A DNA stretch of 64,000 nt from Paenibacillus sp. FSL H7-0331 (GTDB taxonomy: Bacteria; Bacillota; Bacilli; Paenibacillales; NBRC-103111), in NCBI RefSeq assembly GCF_001956045.1, contig NZ_MRTH01000004.1:124001-188000 (forward strand), given 5' to 3'. A program made the position numbers and the translations under genes. This document shows positions 26,871-35,718 of this stretch, one piece after another (within the stretch, counting starts at the first letter, position 1; the number at the start of each line of letters is the position of its first letter). The notes under the pieces were generated by a model, which was given only the letters and a program-made list of their open reading frames with translations, did no database searches and was not told the DNA's origin.

Positions 26871-27731
26871 ATGTTTCATGGGGGGATTGCACTGCCTATT
26901 ACTTATTTAGACCAAATCGATCATTATATTCAATTTTTGCATGTGCAGCGGAAAAGCCATAGTATCGATTTTCATCTGCATCAAGGCTGTGAAATTTACT
27001 TTCTCCTTCAAGGTGATGTTAAATATTTTGTGGAAAAAACGGTCTATCCATTGCAATTCGGCGATTTGATTATTACGAATCAACACGAAATTCATAAACC
27101 GTCCTTTTCGTCAGATGTTGTGTATGAGCGAATTACTATTGAATTTGACCCCCTAATTGCTGCGCAATATCAGACTGAGGATTTCAATCCTTTATCCTGC
27201 TTCTATGACAGACCCATCGGTACAAGAAACAAGCTCTCTCTAACCAGTAATGATTCAGCAGCCTTACTTAGTTTATTTATGAAATATGATGCTTTAAAAA
27301 ACCATCCTTCTTTAGGAAACGCCGTTATGAAAATGGGTTGTTTTATGGAAATCATGGTTCATATCAACCGTCTATTCCAAGAGCAGAAGATTACAGATCA
27401 AGGGCTTGATTTGCATCATAAACTGTCTCCCGTTCTGGACTATATTGAAATGCATTTGGGAGAGGATCTGAGTCTTGACCAATTGGAAAAACAGTTTTTT
27501 ATAAATAAATATTACCTAATCAAGCTTTTTAAAAAGTATACCGGAAATACAATTCATGAATACATTATCTATAAACGTATATCTCTGGCTAAAAAATTAC
27601 TCGCAGAGGGCAGCAGTGTGACTGAGGCTTGTATGGTCAGCGGATTTAACGATTACACCAGTTTTTTGCGTATGTTCAAGAAAAAAGTAGGGATATTGCC
27701 TCGGGATTATCAAAAGAATTATTTGGGATAA
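26871..27731 (+). CDS. AraC-family regulator with cupin domain (paralogue B), likely activator of the LplABC-like operon
   Basis: About 286 aa. Cupin domain with DFHLHQGCEIYFLLQGDVKYFVE and GDLIITNQHEIHKPSF, then a C-terminal double HTH ending VTEACMVSGFNDYTSFLRMFKKKVGILPRDY. Alignment with paralogue A suggests that homology begins only at about LPITYLDQ (26892). The start is therefore uncertain: ATG 26871 is chosen, with ATG 26850 and TTG 26847 as alternatives, none with a good SD. It lies directly upstream of the importer operon, whose promoter carries two identical 13-bp repeats spaced like AraC sites. Confidence 0.88.
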   Translation: MFHGGIALPITYLDQIDHYIQFLHVQRKSHSIDFHLHQGCEIYFLLQGDVKYFVEKTVYPLQFGDLIITNQHEIHKPSFSSDVVYERITIEFDPLIAAQYQTEDFNPLSCFYDRPIGTRNKLSLTSNDSAALLSLFMKYDALKNHPSLGNAVMKMGCFMEIMVHINRLFQEQKITDQGLDLHHKLSPVLDYIEMHLGEDLSLDQLEKQFFINKYYLIKLFKKYTGNTIHEYIIYKRISLAKKLLAEGSSVTEACMVSGFNDYTSFLRMFKKKVGILPRDYQKNYLG

Positions 27732-27770
27732 GCAGCTTGCTGTGGAATCTGTAATGAAGCTAATCAACAA

Positions 27771-27808
27771 GATGCAGTAAGTCTCATAAGGAGACTGCTG
27801 CATTTTTT
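27771..27808 (+). terminator. Terminator after AraC paralogue B
   Basis: ATGCAG...AGTCTC pairs with GAGACT...CTGCAT (with a short internal mismatch), loop ATAAG, then six T. Confidence 0.8.
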
Positions 27809-27825
27809 AATGCGGCCTCAAAGTG

Positions 27826-27859
27826 CACAAAAAACAATATTTTAATCACAAAAAACAAT
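27826..27859 (+). promoter_or_regulatory. Two identical 13-bp direct repeats, 21 bp apart: candidate AraC activator site
   Basis: CACAAAAAACAAT occurs at 27826-27838 and 27847-27859. The 21-bp period equals two helical turns. The downstream copy ends 10 bp before the -35 box at 27870, the classic geometry for AraC-type activation. Confidence 0.65.
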
Positions 27860-27869
27860 GATATATCCT

Positions 27870-27899
27870 TTGGAATATTTTAGAATAGCAGAGTATGAT
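27870..27899 (+). promoter_or_regulatory. Promoter of the LplABC-like operon
   Basis: TTGGAA (27870-27875), an 18-bp spacer and TATGAT (27894-27899). A cre-like sequence TGTATGCGCTTTCG at 27934-27947 (two mismatches to the CcpA consensus) lies about 30 bp downstream of the expected start, a position suited to repression. Confidence 0.6.
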
Positions 27900-28018
27900 T
27901 GTTTATCCTTTTATATCTAATAACACCTTTTTTTGTATGCGCTTTCGTTTCTTTATGCAAAAAAGCTTGAAGAACTTATCAAAACTCTAAACAAAAAAAT
28001 GTCAGGGGGACTTAATCA

Positions 28019-29692
28019 ATGAATCGTAAACTCGGCAAGACTTCAGCTTATGTCATGTCTTTTACTTTAATCACAGGCCTATTATCAGGCTGTACTTCCA
28101 ATGCAACGCAGCCAACAAATTCACCGCAAAAGACCGAGGAAGCTATATCGTCAATCCAACTGCCCATCGTAAGTAAACCTATTACATTGAAAATGTTTGT
28201 GTCCATGGACCCCAAGGTTGCGGCAACAATGAAAAATTATAATGAAATAGCACAATTCAAAGAATTGGAAAAAAGAACCGGTATACATATCGATTTCATT
28301 CATCCGGCATCCATGGATGCGGCGGCAATCAAAGAACAGTTCAATCTTATGATAGCGTCAGGCGACTTACCTGATCTGATATATTATAACTGGATTAATG
28401 ATTTTAACGGTGGACCTAATAAGGCTATCAAGGATGGCATCATCCTTCCACTCAATGATTTGGTAGATAAATATTCTCCCAATCTCAAAAAATTTATGAA
28501 TTCTGACCCAAAAGCAAATAAACAAATCCGCACAGATGATGGTACGCTTTATGTATTCCCTGAGGCACAATCACCGGATCAGTACGCCAAGGTAAACCCG
28601 AATCCCAATCCCGCTTTTCAGACATTTGGCTGGCAAATACGTCAGGATTGGCTGGAAAAACTGAATTTAAAGTCACCTGAAACGATTGATGATTGGTATG
28701 AAGTGTTAACCGCTTTTAAAACAAAAAATCCTAGCGGCAGCGGAAAAAATGATGAGATCCCTCTGGCGCCTAAAGGAGCAGGGGATTTACAGAACTGGGT
28801 AAGGGCTTGGGGGATCAATTACGGTTTTTATCATGATGGGGATACCGTTAAATTTGGACCTTATACATCTGAATATAAGGAAGCGCTTACGACGTTAGCC
28901 AAGTGGTATAAAGAAGGATTGATAGACCCTGATTTTGGATTAACGGATGCCAAACAATTCGATACCAAGGTAGTAGGTAACCGTGCAGGTGCCTGGACGG
29001 GATCTACATCAGGAACCTTCGGAAGATTTGTTCAATTGATGAAAGCAAAGGATCCAACCGTAAAATTATTGGGAACGGTTCCGCCATACGTTAAAGGGAC
29101 AAAATCATATAATTTTAATGCAGATGAAATCAAGGTTGCTAATGGCATTGGTGTAGCCATATCCGCCAAAAGTAAGTATGCCAAGGAGGCTGCGATGTGG
29201 TTGGACTATGGCTATAGCCCAGAAGGAGCATTGCTCAATACGTTTGGTATAGAAGGCGAAAGCTACAAGATGGTGAATGGTTCTCCTCAATTACTCCCTG
29301 AGATCACCAATAATCCAAAGGGTCTGTCTATTGATGAGGCATTATCCAAATATTCCAGAGGATCTGGCGGCTTAGCTTATGTAATGACACCTGAGATATG
29401 GCACCAACGCATGTCATTACCCGAACAACAGCAAATTATCGGATTATGGAAAGCAGGTTCATACGATAGAATCATGCCGCCAGTAACGCCAACCATTGAG
29501 GAATCGACCAAAATGGCATCTGTTATGTCTGCGGTTAACACTTATAAGGATGAGCAATTCCTGAAGATCGTTATGGGACAGTCTTCTATTAGTGATTATG
29601 ATAATTATATGAAGACATTGAAGGGTATGGGAATCGAAGATGCCATCAAAATTCAGCAAGCTGCATACGACAGATATATGGCAAGAAAATAG
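28019..29692 (+). CDS. LplA-like large solute-binding lipoprotein (CUT1)
   Basis: 557-aa receptor, clearly larger than ordinary CUT1 receptors and typical of the LplA/YtcQ group. Lipobox LLSGC. Mature signatures are TLKMFVSMDPKVAAT, FNLMIASGDLPDLIYYNWI, QDWLEKLNLKSPETIDDWYEVL and KYAKEAAMWLDYGYSPEGALL. The ATG follows CAGGGGG. It is first in an operon with LplB- and LplC-like permeases, a PhyH dioxygenase and, after a 138-bp gap, a dehydrogenase and an isomerase. This receptor group commonly binds complex oligosaccharides such as pectin fragments; the specific ligand is unknown. Confidence 0.92.
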   Translation: MNRKLGKTSAYVMSFTLITGLLSGCTSNATQPTNSPQKTEEAISSIQLPIVSKPITLKMFVSMDPKVAATMKNYNEIAQFKELEKRTGIHIDFIHPASMDAAAIKEQFNLMIASGDLPDLIYYNWINDFNGGPNKAIKDGIILPLNDLVDKYSPNLKKFMNSDPKANKQIRTDDGTLYVFPEAQSPDQYAKVNPNPNPAFQTFGWQIRQDWLEKLNLKSPETIDDWYEVLTAFKTKNPSGSGKNDEIPLAPKGAGDLQNWVRAWGINYGFYHDGDTVKFGPYTSEYKEALTTLAKWYKEGLIDPDFGLTDAKQFDTKVVGNRAGAWTGSTSGTFGRFVQLMKAKDPTVKLLGTVPPYVKGTKSYNFNADEIKVANGIGVAISAKSKYAKEAAMWLDYGYSPEGALLNTFGIEGESYKMVNGSPQLLPEITNNPKGLSIDEALSKYSRGSGGLAYVMTPEIWHQRMSLPEQQQIIGLWKAGSYDRIMPPVTPTIEESTKMASVMSAVNTYKDEQFLKIVMGQSSISDYDNYMKTLKGMGIEDAIKIQQAAYDRYMARK

Positions 29693-29735
29693 GCTAGTGT
29701 ATCTGTAGAAGGACTGTTACCAATGGGAGGGAACT

Positions 29736-30710
29736 ATGGATCAGATTAAGGTTGGTGACGCGGCACTTTCTGGAAATGTTTATCAGACGAAGAAACAAAC
29801 CGGTTTTGTGCATAGACTTAAAAGAGATTTATATAAAAACCGAATGATTTATTGGATGGCATTGCCGGTTATGGCTTACTATATTATTTTCCAATATCTC
29901 CCTATGTACGGTGCTTCCATCGCTTTTAAAGATTTCTCCCCAATGAAGGGAATCTTGGGAAGCTCTTGGGTGGGCATGCAGCATTTTAACGATTTTTTTA
30001 AGGATGTATACTTTGGAAGAATACTAAGCAATACTCTCTTAATCAGCTTATATAACATTATATTTGGATTCCCGGCACCCATCATTTTAGCGCTCCTATT
30101 GAATGAAGTGAGAAAAAATGTGCTTAAGAGGTTTGTACAATCAGTTACGTATTTGCCGCATTTTATTTCTGTCCTGGTTTTATGCGGTCTGATAGTCGAC
30201 TTTACTGCAAGAAACGGTATCGTTAATGATTTGCTGGCTTTCATGGGAATGGAAAGAATAACCATGCTGCTTAAACCTGAATTATTTAGAACGATTTATG
30301 TGAGCTCCAATATTTGGCAGGAGGTAGGATGGGGATCTATCATATATTTGGCTGCGTTAGCCGGAATTGATCAAGATCTGTACGAAGCAGCAACGATTGA
30401 CGGGGCGGGAAGATTTAAGCAAATGCTCCATGTTACGCTGCCTGGAATTATGCCGACGATTATTATTCTTTTTATTTTGAGAATGGGAAGTATGATGAAT
30501 GTTGGGTTTGATAAAATATTTCTCTTATACAATCCGATTACCTATGAGACGTCGGATGTTATTTCAACCTATGTATACAGAAAAGGGATTCTGGAAGCGA
30601 ACTACAGCTTCAGTGCGGCAGTAGGTTTATTTAACTCAGTTATCAATTTCGTGCTTCTGGTAGTTACCAACAAAATCAGTAAAAAAGTGAACGAGACCAG
30701 TCTTTGGTAG
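29736..30710 (+). CDS. LplB-like ABC importer permease
   Basis: 324-aa membrane subunit with an N-terminal cytoplasmic extension and about six helices. Diagnostic stretches are LPVMAYYIIFQYLPMYGASIAFKDF and the EAA loop LYEAATIDGAGRFKQMLHVTLPGI. SD GGGAGGG precedes the ATG. It pairs with the next gene. The spacer to the receptor gene is only 43 bp and holds no hairpin, unlike most other importers in this window. Confidence 0.92.
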   Translation: MDQIKVGDAALSGNVYQTKKQTGFVHRLKRDLYKNRMIYWMALPVMAYYIIFQYLPMYGASIAFKDFSPMKGILGSSWVGMQHFNDFFKDVYFGRILSNTLLISLYNIIFGFPAPIILALLLNEVRKNVLKRFVQSVTYLPHFISVLVLCGLIVDFTARNGIVNDLLAFMGMERITMLLKPELFRTIYVSSNIWQEVGWGSIIYLAALAGIDQDLYEAATIDGAGRFKQMLHVTLPGIMPTIIILFILRMGSMMNVGFDKIFLLYNPITYETSDVISTYVYRKGILEANYSFSAAVGLFNSVINFVLLVVTNKISKKVNETSLW

Positions 30711-30722
30711 GGAGTGGACAAA

Positions 30723-31604
30723 TTGAATGTAAAGAGAAGTAAAGCAGAAATCATATTCGGATTCTTTAATATTAGCTTTTTATTGTTCCTTACATTAATC
30801 ACGTTGTATCCATTTCTGTATGTTGCTTTTGCATCATTAAGTAATCCATCTTCGTTGGCCAGTCATTCCGGTCTGCTGCTCTGGCCGTTGGGATTCAATG
30901 TTGACGGTTATATCAATGTTTTTAAAAATCCCAATATTATAACGGGTTATACGAATACAATCATTTATGTGGTCGTGGGAACTATCATCAATGTTTTTAT
31001 GACCGCTCTCGGAGCCTATGTATTATCCAGAAAAGGTGTCATGCTTCGAGATCCGATGATGATGATCATTGTGTTCACCTTATTTTTTAGCGGAGGTCTG
31101 ATTCCCAACTATTTATTAGTGAGAAGCCTTGGCATGTTTGACACCATGTGGGCACTCATTCTGCCGGGAGCGATCAGTACCTATAATTTGATTATTATGA
31201 GAACCTCTTTCGCAGCAATCCCGGATAGTCTGGAGGAATCCGCGAGAATTGATGGAGCCAACGATATCACGATCTTGTTTAAAATCGTTCTGCCGTTATC
31301 GCAAGCCGTGATATCGGTTATGATTTTGTTTTATGCTGTGGCGCATTGGAATTCGTGGTTTAGTGCAATGATTTATTTGCGCAATAGAGATGCGTATCCT
31401 TTGCAGCTGTTTTTACGTGAGATTTTAATAAACAGCAGTACCGACAGTATGATCACAGGCTCCAACGGAAATGACAAAGAGGCAGTCAGCGAGATTGTTA
31501 AATATTGCACTATCATTATAGCCACTTTACCGATCATTGCCGTTTATCCTTTTATGCAAAAATACTTTACTAAAGGGGTTATGATAGGAGCAGTGAAGGG
31601 ATAA
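30723..31604 (+). CDS. LplC-like ABC importer permease
   Basis: About 293 aa, six helices, EAA loop LEESARIDGANDITILFKIVLPLS and C-terminus YPFMQKYFTKGVMIGAVKG. TTG at 30723 is preferred because AGGGAG (30709-30714) gives 8-bp spacing. A GTG at 30714 overlaps the SD itself. The SD also overlaps the stop of the first permease, which suggests translational coupling. Confidence 0.9.
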   Translation: MNVKRSKAEIIFGFFNISFLLFLTLITLYPFLYVAFASLSNPSSLASHSGLLLWPLGFNVDGYINVFKNPNIITGYTNTIIYVVVGTIINVFMTALGAYVLSRKGVMLRDPMMMIIVFTLFFSGGLIPNYLLVRSLGMFDTMWALILPGAISTYNLIIMRTSFAAIPDSLEESARIDGANDITILFKIVLPLSQAVISVMILFYAVAHWNSWFSAMIYLRNRDAYPLQLFLREILINSSTDSMITGSNGNDKEAVSEIVKYCTIIIATLPIIAVYPFMQKYFTKGVMIGAVKG

Positions 31605-31642
31605 GTATCAGCCCATGGTGAGGGTAAGGACTATGGCTCGGG

Positions 31643-32461
31643 ATGGATACACCAAATGATTATGGAAAAGGGGAATTAACCTTGATAACTGAGGACCAAG
31701 TGCAATTTTATCATGATAACGGTTACTTACTGGTAAAGGGTGTATATAACACTGAAGAAGTTAGGAGGTTCCAGGAATCAGTGGAAACCTTCCTGAAGCG
31801 TGCAGCCGCCTCTAAATTTGACCGGAGTCACGCTTGGCAGGGAGATTATTTGCCTCCGGAACAATTGAAGAAGCTTGTGCTGAAAGGTTTTCATGACGTA
31901 CAGTACCATGACGCCCAATTTACTCAAATGATCACACAATTGAAGCTGGTCGGTATATTCGCCAAGCTGATCGGTGACAATGTCCAACTGCATCATACCA
32001 AAATGATGGTCAAACCTCCGGAAAAGGGCGCTGCCTTCCCGATGCATCAGGATTATCCGTATTTTCCGCACACCAAGCATAGTATGATGCTAGCAAGCAT
32101 CCATTTAGATCGAACGAATGAGGAAAACGGATGTTTGCATGTCATACCTGGCTCCCATAAACAAGGACCTTTGCCCCACGTAGGAAGCTACTATTTGAAC
32201 CATAAAGAATATCCTATTGAAAGGGGAACTCCCTGTATAGCTGAAGCGGGTGACGTATTATTTTTTAACTATTTAACGATTCATGGATCGCCGATTAACC
32301 GCAGCGACCGGACTCGTAGGAATATACTTGTACAGGTTCGTGATCCCGAGGATTTGCCGACGAATGATAAACATGTAAATTGGGGACAGGGGATGATGCT
32401 TCATGGTATCAATCCTTTATTCAGAAATTATAATTATGAAGGAAAATTAGCGGAAGTTTAA
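31643..32461 (+). CDS. PhyH-family Fe(II)/2-oxoglutarate dioxygenase
   Basis: 272-aa soluble oxygenase of the phytanoyl-CoA dioxygenase family. The iron facial triad is visible as H-x-D in PMHQDYPYFP and the distal His in TIHGSPINRS. The Arg that binds 2-oxoglutarate is probably in SDRTRRNI. It lies 38 bp after the last permease, so it belongs to the importer operon. Family members hydroxylate or demethylate small molecules. Here the substrate is probably the imported glycoside or a derivative. A second member lies at 62955-63713, also beside a CUT1 importer. Confidence 0.88.
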   Translation: MDTPNDYGKGELTLITEDQVQFYHDNGYLLVKGVYNTEEVRRFQESVETFLKRAAASKFDRSHAWQGDYLPPEQLKKLVLKGFHDVQYHDAQFTQMITQLKLVGIFAKLIGDNVQLHHTKMMVKPPEKGAAFPMHQDYPYFPHTKHSMMLASIHLDRTNEENGCLHVIPGSHKQGPLPHVGSYYLNHKEYPIERGTPCIAEAGDVLFFNYLTIHGSPINRSDRTRRNILVQVRDPEDLPTNDKHVNWGQGMMLHGINPLFRNYNYEGKLAEV

Positions 32462-32599
32462 CTGTGGACAACGTAAATGAATCATGTGATTAGTCAATAA
32501 TTCCTACTTTTTCATCAAAAATTACAAGGAAGTTGCATTTGGTACCCTTTAGAATAAGGAAGAACCTAATATCACAAATAATTGAGGGAGACGGATGAT

Positions 32600-33784
32600 A
32601 TGAGTGAACGGAAAATAAGTATAGGACTAGTAGGACTCGGGAACATTGGCTCCACACATGCCAAAATATTGAAGGAAATGAGCAATGTTCACATAGCTGG
32701 TGTATGTGATGTTGTTCAGGAAAAAGCGGATTCCTATGCCAAGGAACTGAATACGCAAGCTTATACCAATTACAAAGATTTGCTGGAGCAGTCCGGGCTG
32801 GATGCAGTTATTATTGCCGTGCCGCATTATGATCACCCTACCGTTGCTTTGGAAGCCTTTGCACGTGGAATCCATGTTATGTGTGAAAAGCCGATTGCTG
32901 TTCATCTTAACGATGCCAAGCGTATGATCGATGCTTACGAGGAAGCTAAAAAGCAGCACCCGAATTTGGAATTCGCCATCATGTTCCAAGAGCGCACCCT
33001 ACCTTTTTACCGTAAAGTGAAAAGTGTTGTAGACAGCGGCCAGCTCGGTAAGCTTACGCGTGCTACCTGGATCAATACGGCATGGTTCCGTTCCCAGGCT
33101 TATTATGACAGTGGAGACTGGCGTGCAACCTGGGCAGGCGAGGGCGGCGGTATTTTGACAAATCAGTGTCCGCACACACTTGACATGTATCAATGGTTGT
33201 TCGGTGTACCTACCAGCATTACCGGACATGCACATATCGGCAAATATCACAATATCGAAGTCGAGGACGAGGTAACCGCATACTTTGAACATGCTAACGG
33301 CATGATCGGGCATTTGATGGTGACGACAGCTGAGTCGCCGGGAACGAATCGAATGGAAATTATCGGTGAACACGGCAAGCTTGTACTGGAGGATGGCAAG
33401 CTGGTTCTTTATAAAAATCCGATGTCCATGCTGAAATACTCCAATGAAACCGAACAAAAGTTCAGTAAAATGGAATTCGAAAAGATCGAGATTGAAGTCG
33501 ATATTAATGAGCCTTCCGGACATCAAGTGGTGACTACCAAATTTGTTGAACGGCTGCTGAACGGTACCGGAGAGCTTATCGCTCACGGCGTTGAAGGTGT
33601 AGGCGCACTGACTTTGGCAAACGGTATTATGCTGTCCTCGTTCCAAAAACAGACGGTAACTGTTCCGATTGATGCTGATGCTTTTGAAGCTAAGCTGAAG
33701 GAACTGATTGCCGGTTCAAAATTCGTTAAGAAAGCGGCAGCAAGCTTGTCGCAAGAAGATATGTCCAAATCTTTTGGCAAGTAA
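32600..33784 (+). CDS. Gfo/Idh/MocA-family NAD(P)-dependent sugar dehydrogenase
   Basis: About 394 aa. N-terminal Rossmann fold GLVGLGNIGSTHAKIL, then the family lysine motif in MCEKPIAVHL, followed by the alpha/beta substrate domain with WINTAWFRSQAYYDSGDWRATW and GGGILTNQCPHTLDMYQWLFG. The ATG at 32600 lies about 9 bp after GAGGGAG; a TTG at 32582 has no SD. It is 138 bp after the PhyH gene and 22 bp before the isomerase, so it forms at least a pair with it. The family oxidises sugars, inositols or sugar acids; the substrate is not defined. Confidence 0.9.
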   Translation: MSERKISIGLVGLGNIGSTHAKILKEMSNVHIAGVCDVVQEKADSYAKELNTQAYTNYKDLLEQSGLDAVIIAVPHYDHPTVALEAFARGIHVMCEKPIAVHLNDAKRMIDAYEEAKKQHPNLEFAIMFQERTLPFYRKVKSVVDSGQLGKLTRATWINTAWFRSQAYYDSGDWRATWAGEGGGILTNQCPHTLDMYQWLFGVPTSITGHAHIGKYHNIEVEDEVTAYFEHANGMIGHLMVTTAESPGTNRMEIIGEHGKLVLEDGKLVLYKNPMSMLKYSNETEQKFSKMEFEKIEIEVDINEPSGHQVVTTKFVERLLNGTGELIAHGVEGVGALTLANGIMLSSFQKQTVTVPIDADAFEAKLKELIAGSKFVKKAAASLSQEDMSKSFGK

Positions 33785-33806
33785 TGAATGGAGAGGGGAC
33801 CTCGCT

Positions 33807-34634
33807 GTGAGTCATGTTAAGCTTACTTGTTTTGCCGATGAAATAGCTTCCGATTTAAATGAACAGCTGGATGTTCTTGAGCAGGAAGGTATCAAATATT
33901 TGGAATTACGTGGAGTATGGGGCAAAAATGTGCTTGATCTGAATGAAGAAGAGCTGAATCAAATACAAGCAGCATTACAACAACGAGGTTTTCGTATTTC
34001 ATCTATTGCTTCACCGATCGGCAAATACTTAATAACGGACCCCCTTGAACCACAGCTTGAGGCGCTTGATAAGGCGGTACACGCGGCGCATTTGTTTGAA
34101 ACTCCGTATATTCGCATTTTTTCTTATCGGCTGCCTGAAGGTGAATCCGTTGAAGCCCATCGTGCAGAGGTGCTGTCCAGACTGAAGCAGCTCACAGAGA
34201 CTGCCAGCCGTCATGGAGTCATTTTGATCCTGGAAAATGACAGCAATTTGTACGGTGCAACTGACGACTGCTGCCTGGACATTCTTGCCCATTGCGATTC
34301 CAAGCATATGCGTGCAGCGTTTGACCCTGGGAATTATGTAATGAATAACGTTCAGCCCATGCACGACGCTTATCCCAAGATTGCTCCCTACATCGACTAT
34401 GTCCATATCAAGGATGCTACACAGGTGCCCCGTCAATTTGTACCAGCTGGTGTAGGAGAGGGTCACATTGAGGAATTGCTCGTTACATTAAAGGAACGTC
34501 AGTATGACGGTTTTCTATCGGTAGAGCCTCATTTAAAGCATTATTTGCCTGAAGCAAACGATTCGGAGCGTGTTGTTGCGGCAATCCGTGCATTAAAGGT
34601 GTTGCTCGATAAGGTAGACCAGACCTGGGAATAG
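33807..34634 (+). CDS. TIM-barrel sugar-phosphate isomerase/epimerase
   Basis: About 275 aa. Metal/active-site positions are in LILENDSNLY (Glu), AAFDPGNYVMNN (Asp), DYVHIKDA (His, Lys, Asp) and LSVEPHLKHY (Glu). GTG start 9 bp after GAGAGGG; longer in-frame versions would run into the dehydrogenase gene and lack an SD. It is coupled to the dehydrogenase and followed by a terminator. Dehydrogenase plus isomerase pairs of this type commonly process inositols or keto-sugars. Confidence 0.88.
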   Translation: MSHVKLTCFADEIASDLNEQLDVLEQEGIKYLELRGVWGKNVLDLNEEELNQIQAALQQRGFRISSIASPIGKYLITDPLEPQLEALDKAVHAAHLFETPYIRIFSYRLPEGESVEAHRAEVLSRLKQLTETASRHGVILILENDSNLYGATDDCCLDILAHCDSKHMRAAFDPGNYVMNNVQPMHDAYPKIAPYIDYVHIKDATQVPRQFVPAGVGEGHIEELLVTLKERQYDGFLSVEPHLKHYLPEANDSERVVAAIRALKVLLDKVDQTWE

Positions 34635-34656
34635 TATGGTCATAATTGAATTCAAA

Positions 34657-34698
34657 CCGGCTCTTCACTCGAATATTTTCGGGAGGGAGCCGTTTTTT
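34657..34698. terminator. Terminator between convergent isomerase and AraC genes
   Basis: CGGCTC (34658-34663) pairs with GAGCCG (34687-34692), with an inner extension, followed by six T at 34693-34698. Confidence 0.8.
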
Positions 34699-34729
34699 GT
34701 GTGCATCGATTATTCGATCTCTGCTCTGC

Positions 34730-35572
34730 TTACCCCCGATATCCTTTGGGTGATATTCCGTACAGCTTCGTAAAAGCACGGGTGAAAGAGAACAAATCCG
34801 GATACCCAAGAGAAAGGGCGATTTCAGTTACTGAAAGATCGGTTTTCTTGAGCAGCTGGCTGCCCTTTTCCAAACGAAGCCTTTGTAAATACTGCATCGG
34901 GGAGCAGTCAAACTCTTTCATAAAAGCAGTATACAGATGGGACCGGTGCACACCCATATACCGCGCAATATCGTCTATTTTGATATTTTCCGTGCAATGC
35001 AGCTCCATATAAGGTTTGACCTCGGCAACCCAATGGCGCTTTGGCATGGCTTGTTGAATGTCGGTGTTTTGTTTGATTCGCCACAGCAGCTCAAATAGCA
35101 GACTTTGCTCGCGCATTGGATCAAGTTTGCCTTTTTGAAAATATTGAATGAATTGCCTGATTGTCGCCCATACGCGATGGTCCAGCGCCTGCCTGAGATA
35201 AAACGATGTATCCGTCAAACCCACCTCTAACAGTAAGAAAGGGACCTGTGGGCCATCAAGCGCCAGCCATACCATGTGCAATTCCTCAGAACAATCCGGT
35301 ATCGCTTGATAAATATACGATTTCCCAGGAAATAGACAGAAGGCATCGCTCTCCGCCAGCTCTACCGATACGCCTCCGCTTGTCACCTGAACTTTCCCTG
35401 ATTGAATCAAATGAAATCCATATTGCTGAATGCTTTTCGGTCCGACAACATAATGGGGTTTCGCTTTATTATGTCCGGCCCGGACGATCCAACTGCCGCC
35501 TGCCGCTTGCATAGGTGTGGGAAGCGAGTACCAATGCTCAGCAAACTCATGGGCGTATTCCTGCATATCCAT
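34730..35572 (-). CDS. AraC-family regulator divergent from the sulfatase gene
   Basis: About 280 aa. N-terminal cupin-like half (GKVQVTSGGVSVELAESDAFCLFPGKSY) and C-terminal double HTH (about 180-280), IKIDDIARYMGVHRSHLYTAFMKEF and LSVTEIALSLGYPDLFSFTRAFTKLYGISPKGYRG. The ATG at 35572 has SD CAGGGAG at 6-bp spacing. It is divergent from the sulfatase gene, sharing a 146-bp control region, so it is the probable sulfatase regulator. Confidence 0.9.
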   Translation of the reverse strand: MDMQEYAHEFAEHWYSLPTPMQAAGGSWIVRAGHNKAKPHYVVGPKSIQQYGFHLIQSGKVQVTSGGVSVELAESDAFCLFPGKSYIYQAIPDCSEELHMVWLALDGPQVPFLLLEVGLTDTSFYLRQALDHRVWATIRQFIQYFQKGKLDPMREQSLLFELLWRIKQNTDIQQAMPKRHWVAEVKPYMELHCTENIKIDDIARYMGVHRSHLYTAFMKEFDCSPMQYLQRLRLEKGSQLLKKTDLSVTEIALSLGYPDLFSFTRAFTKLYGISPKGYRG

Positions 35573-35661
35573 CGTCAACTCCCTGATAACCTGTCCTACC
35601 TTCAGGATAAATCAACAGACAACATAATGACAAGTACAACATATTTGCATTTTCACGGAAA

Positions 35662-35700
35662 GGAAACCGATTTATACTATAAGATAAAGAAATCGATTCC
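35662..35700. promoter_or_regulatory. Inverted repeat just upstream of the sulfatase gene
   Basis: GGAAACCGATTT (35662-35673) is nearly complementary to AAATCGATTCC (35690-35700), with a 16-base A/T-rich loop containing TATACTATAAGAT. It ends four bases before the SD. It could be an operator or an mRNA hairpin. Confidence 0.4.
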
Positions 35701-35718
35701 TAACAGGAGGATTGTATA

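Noticed and set aside
34635..34730. A small gene between the convergent isomerase and AraC genes.
   Set aside because: The space is taken by a terminator hairpin and is too short.
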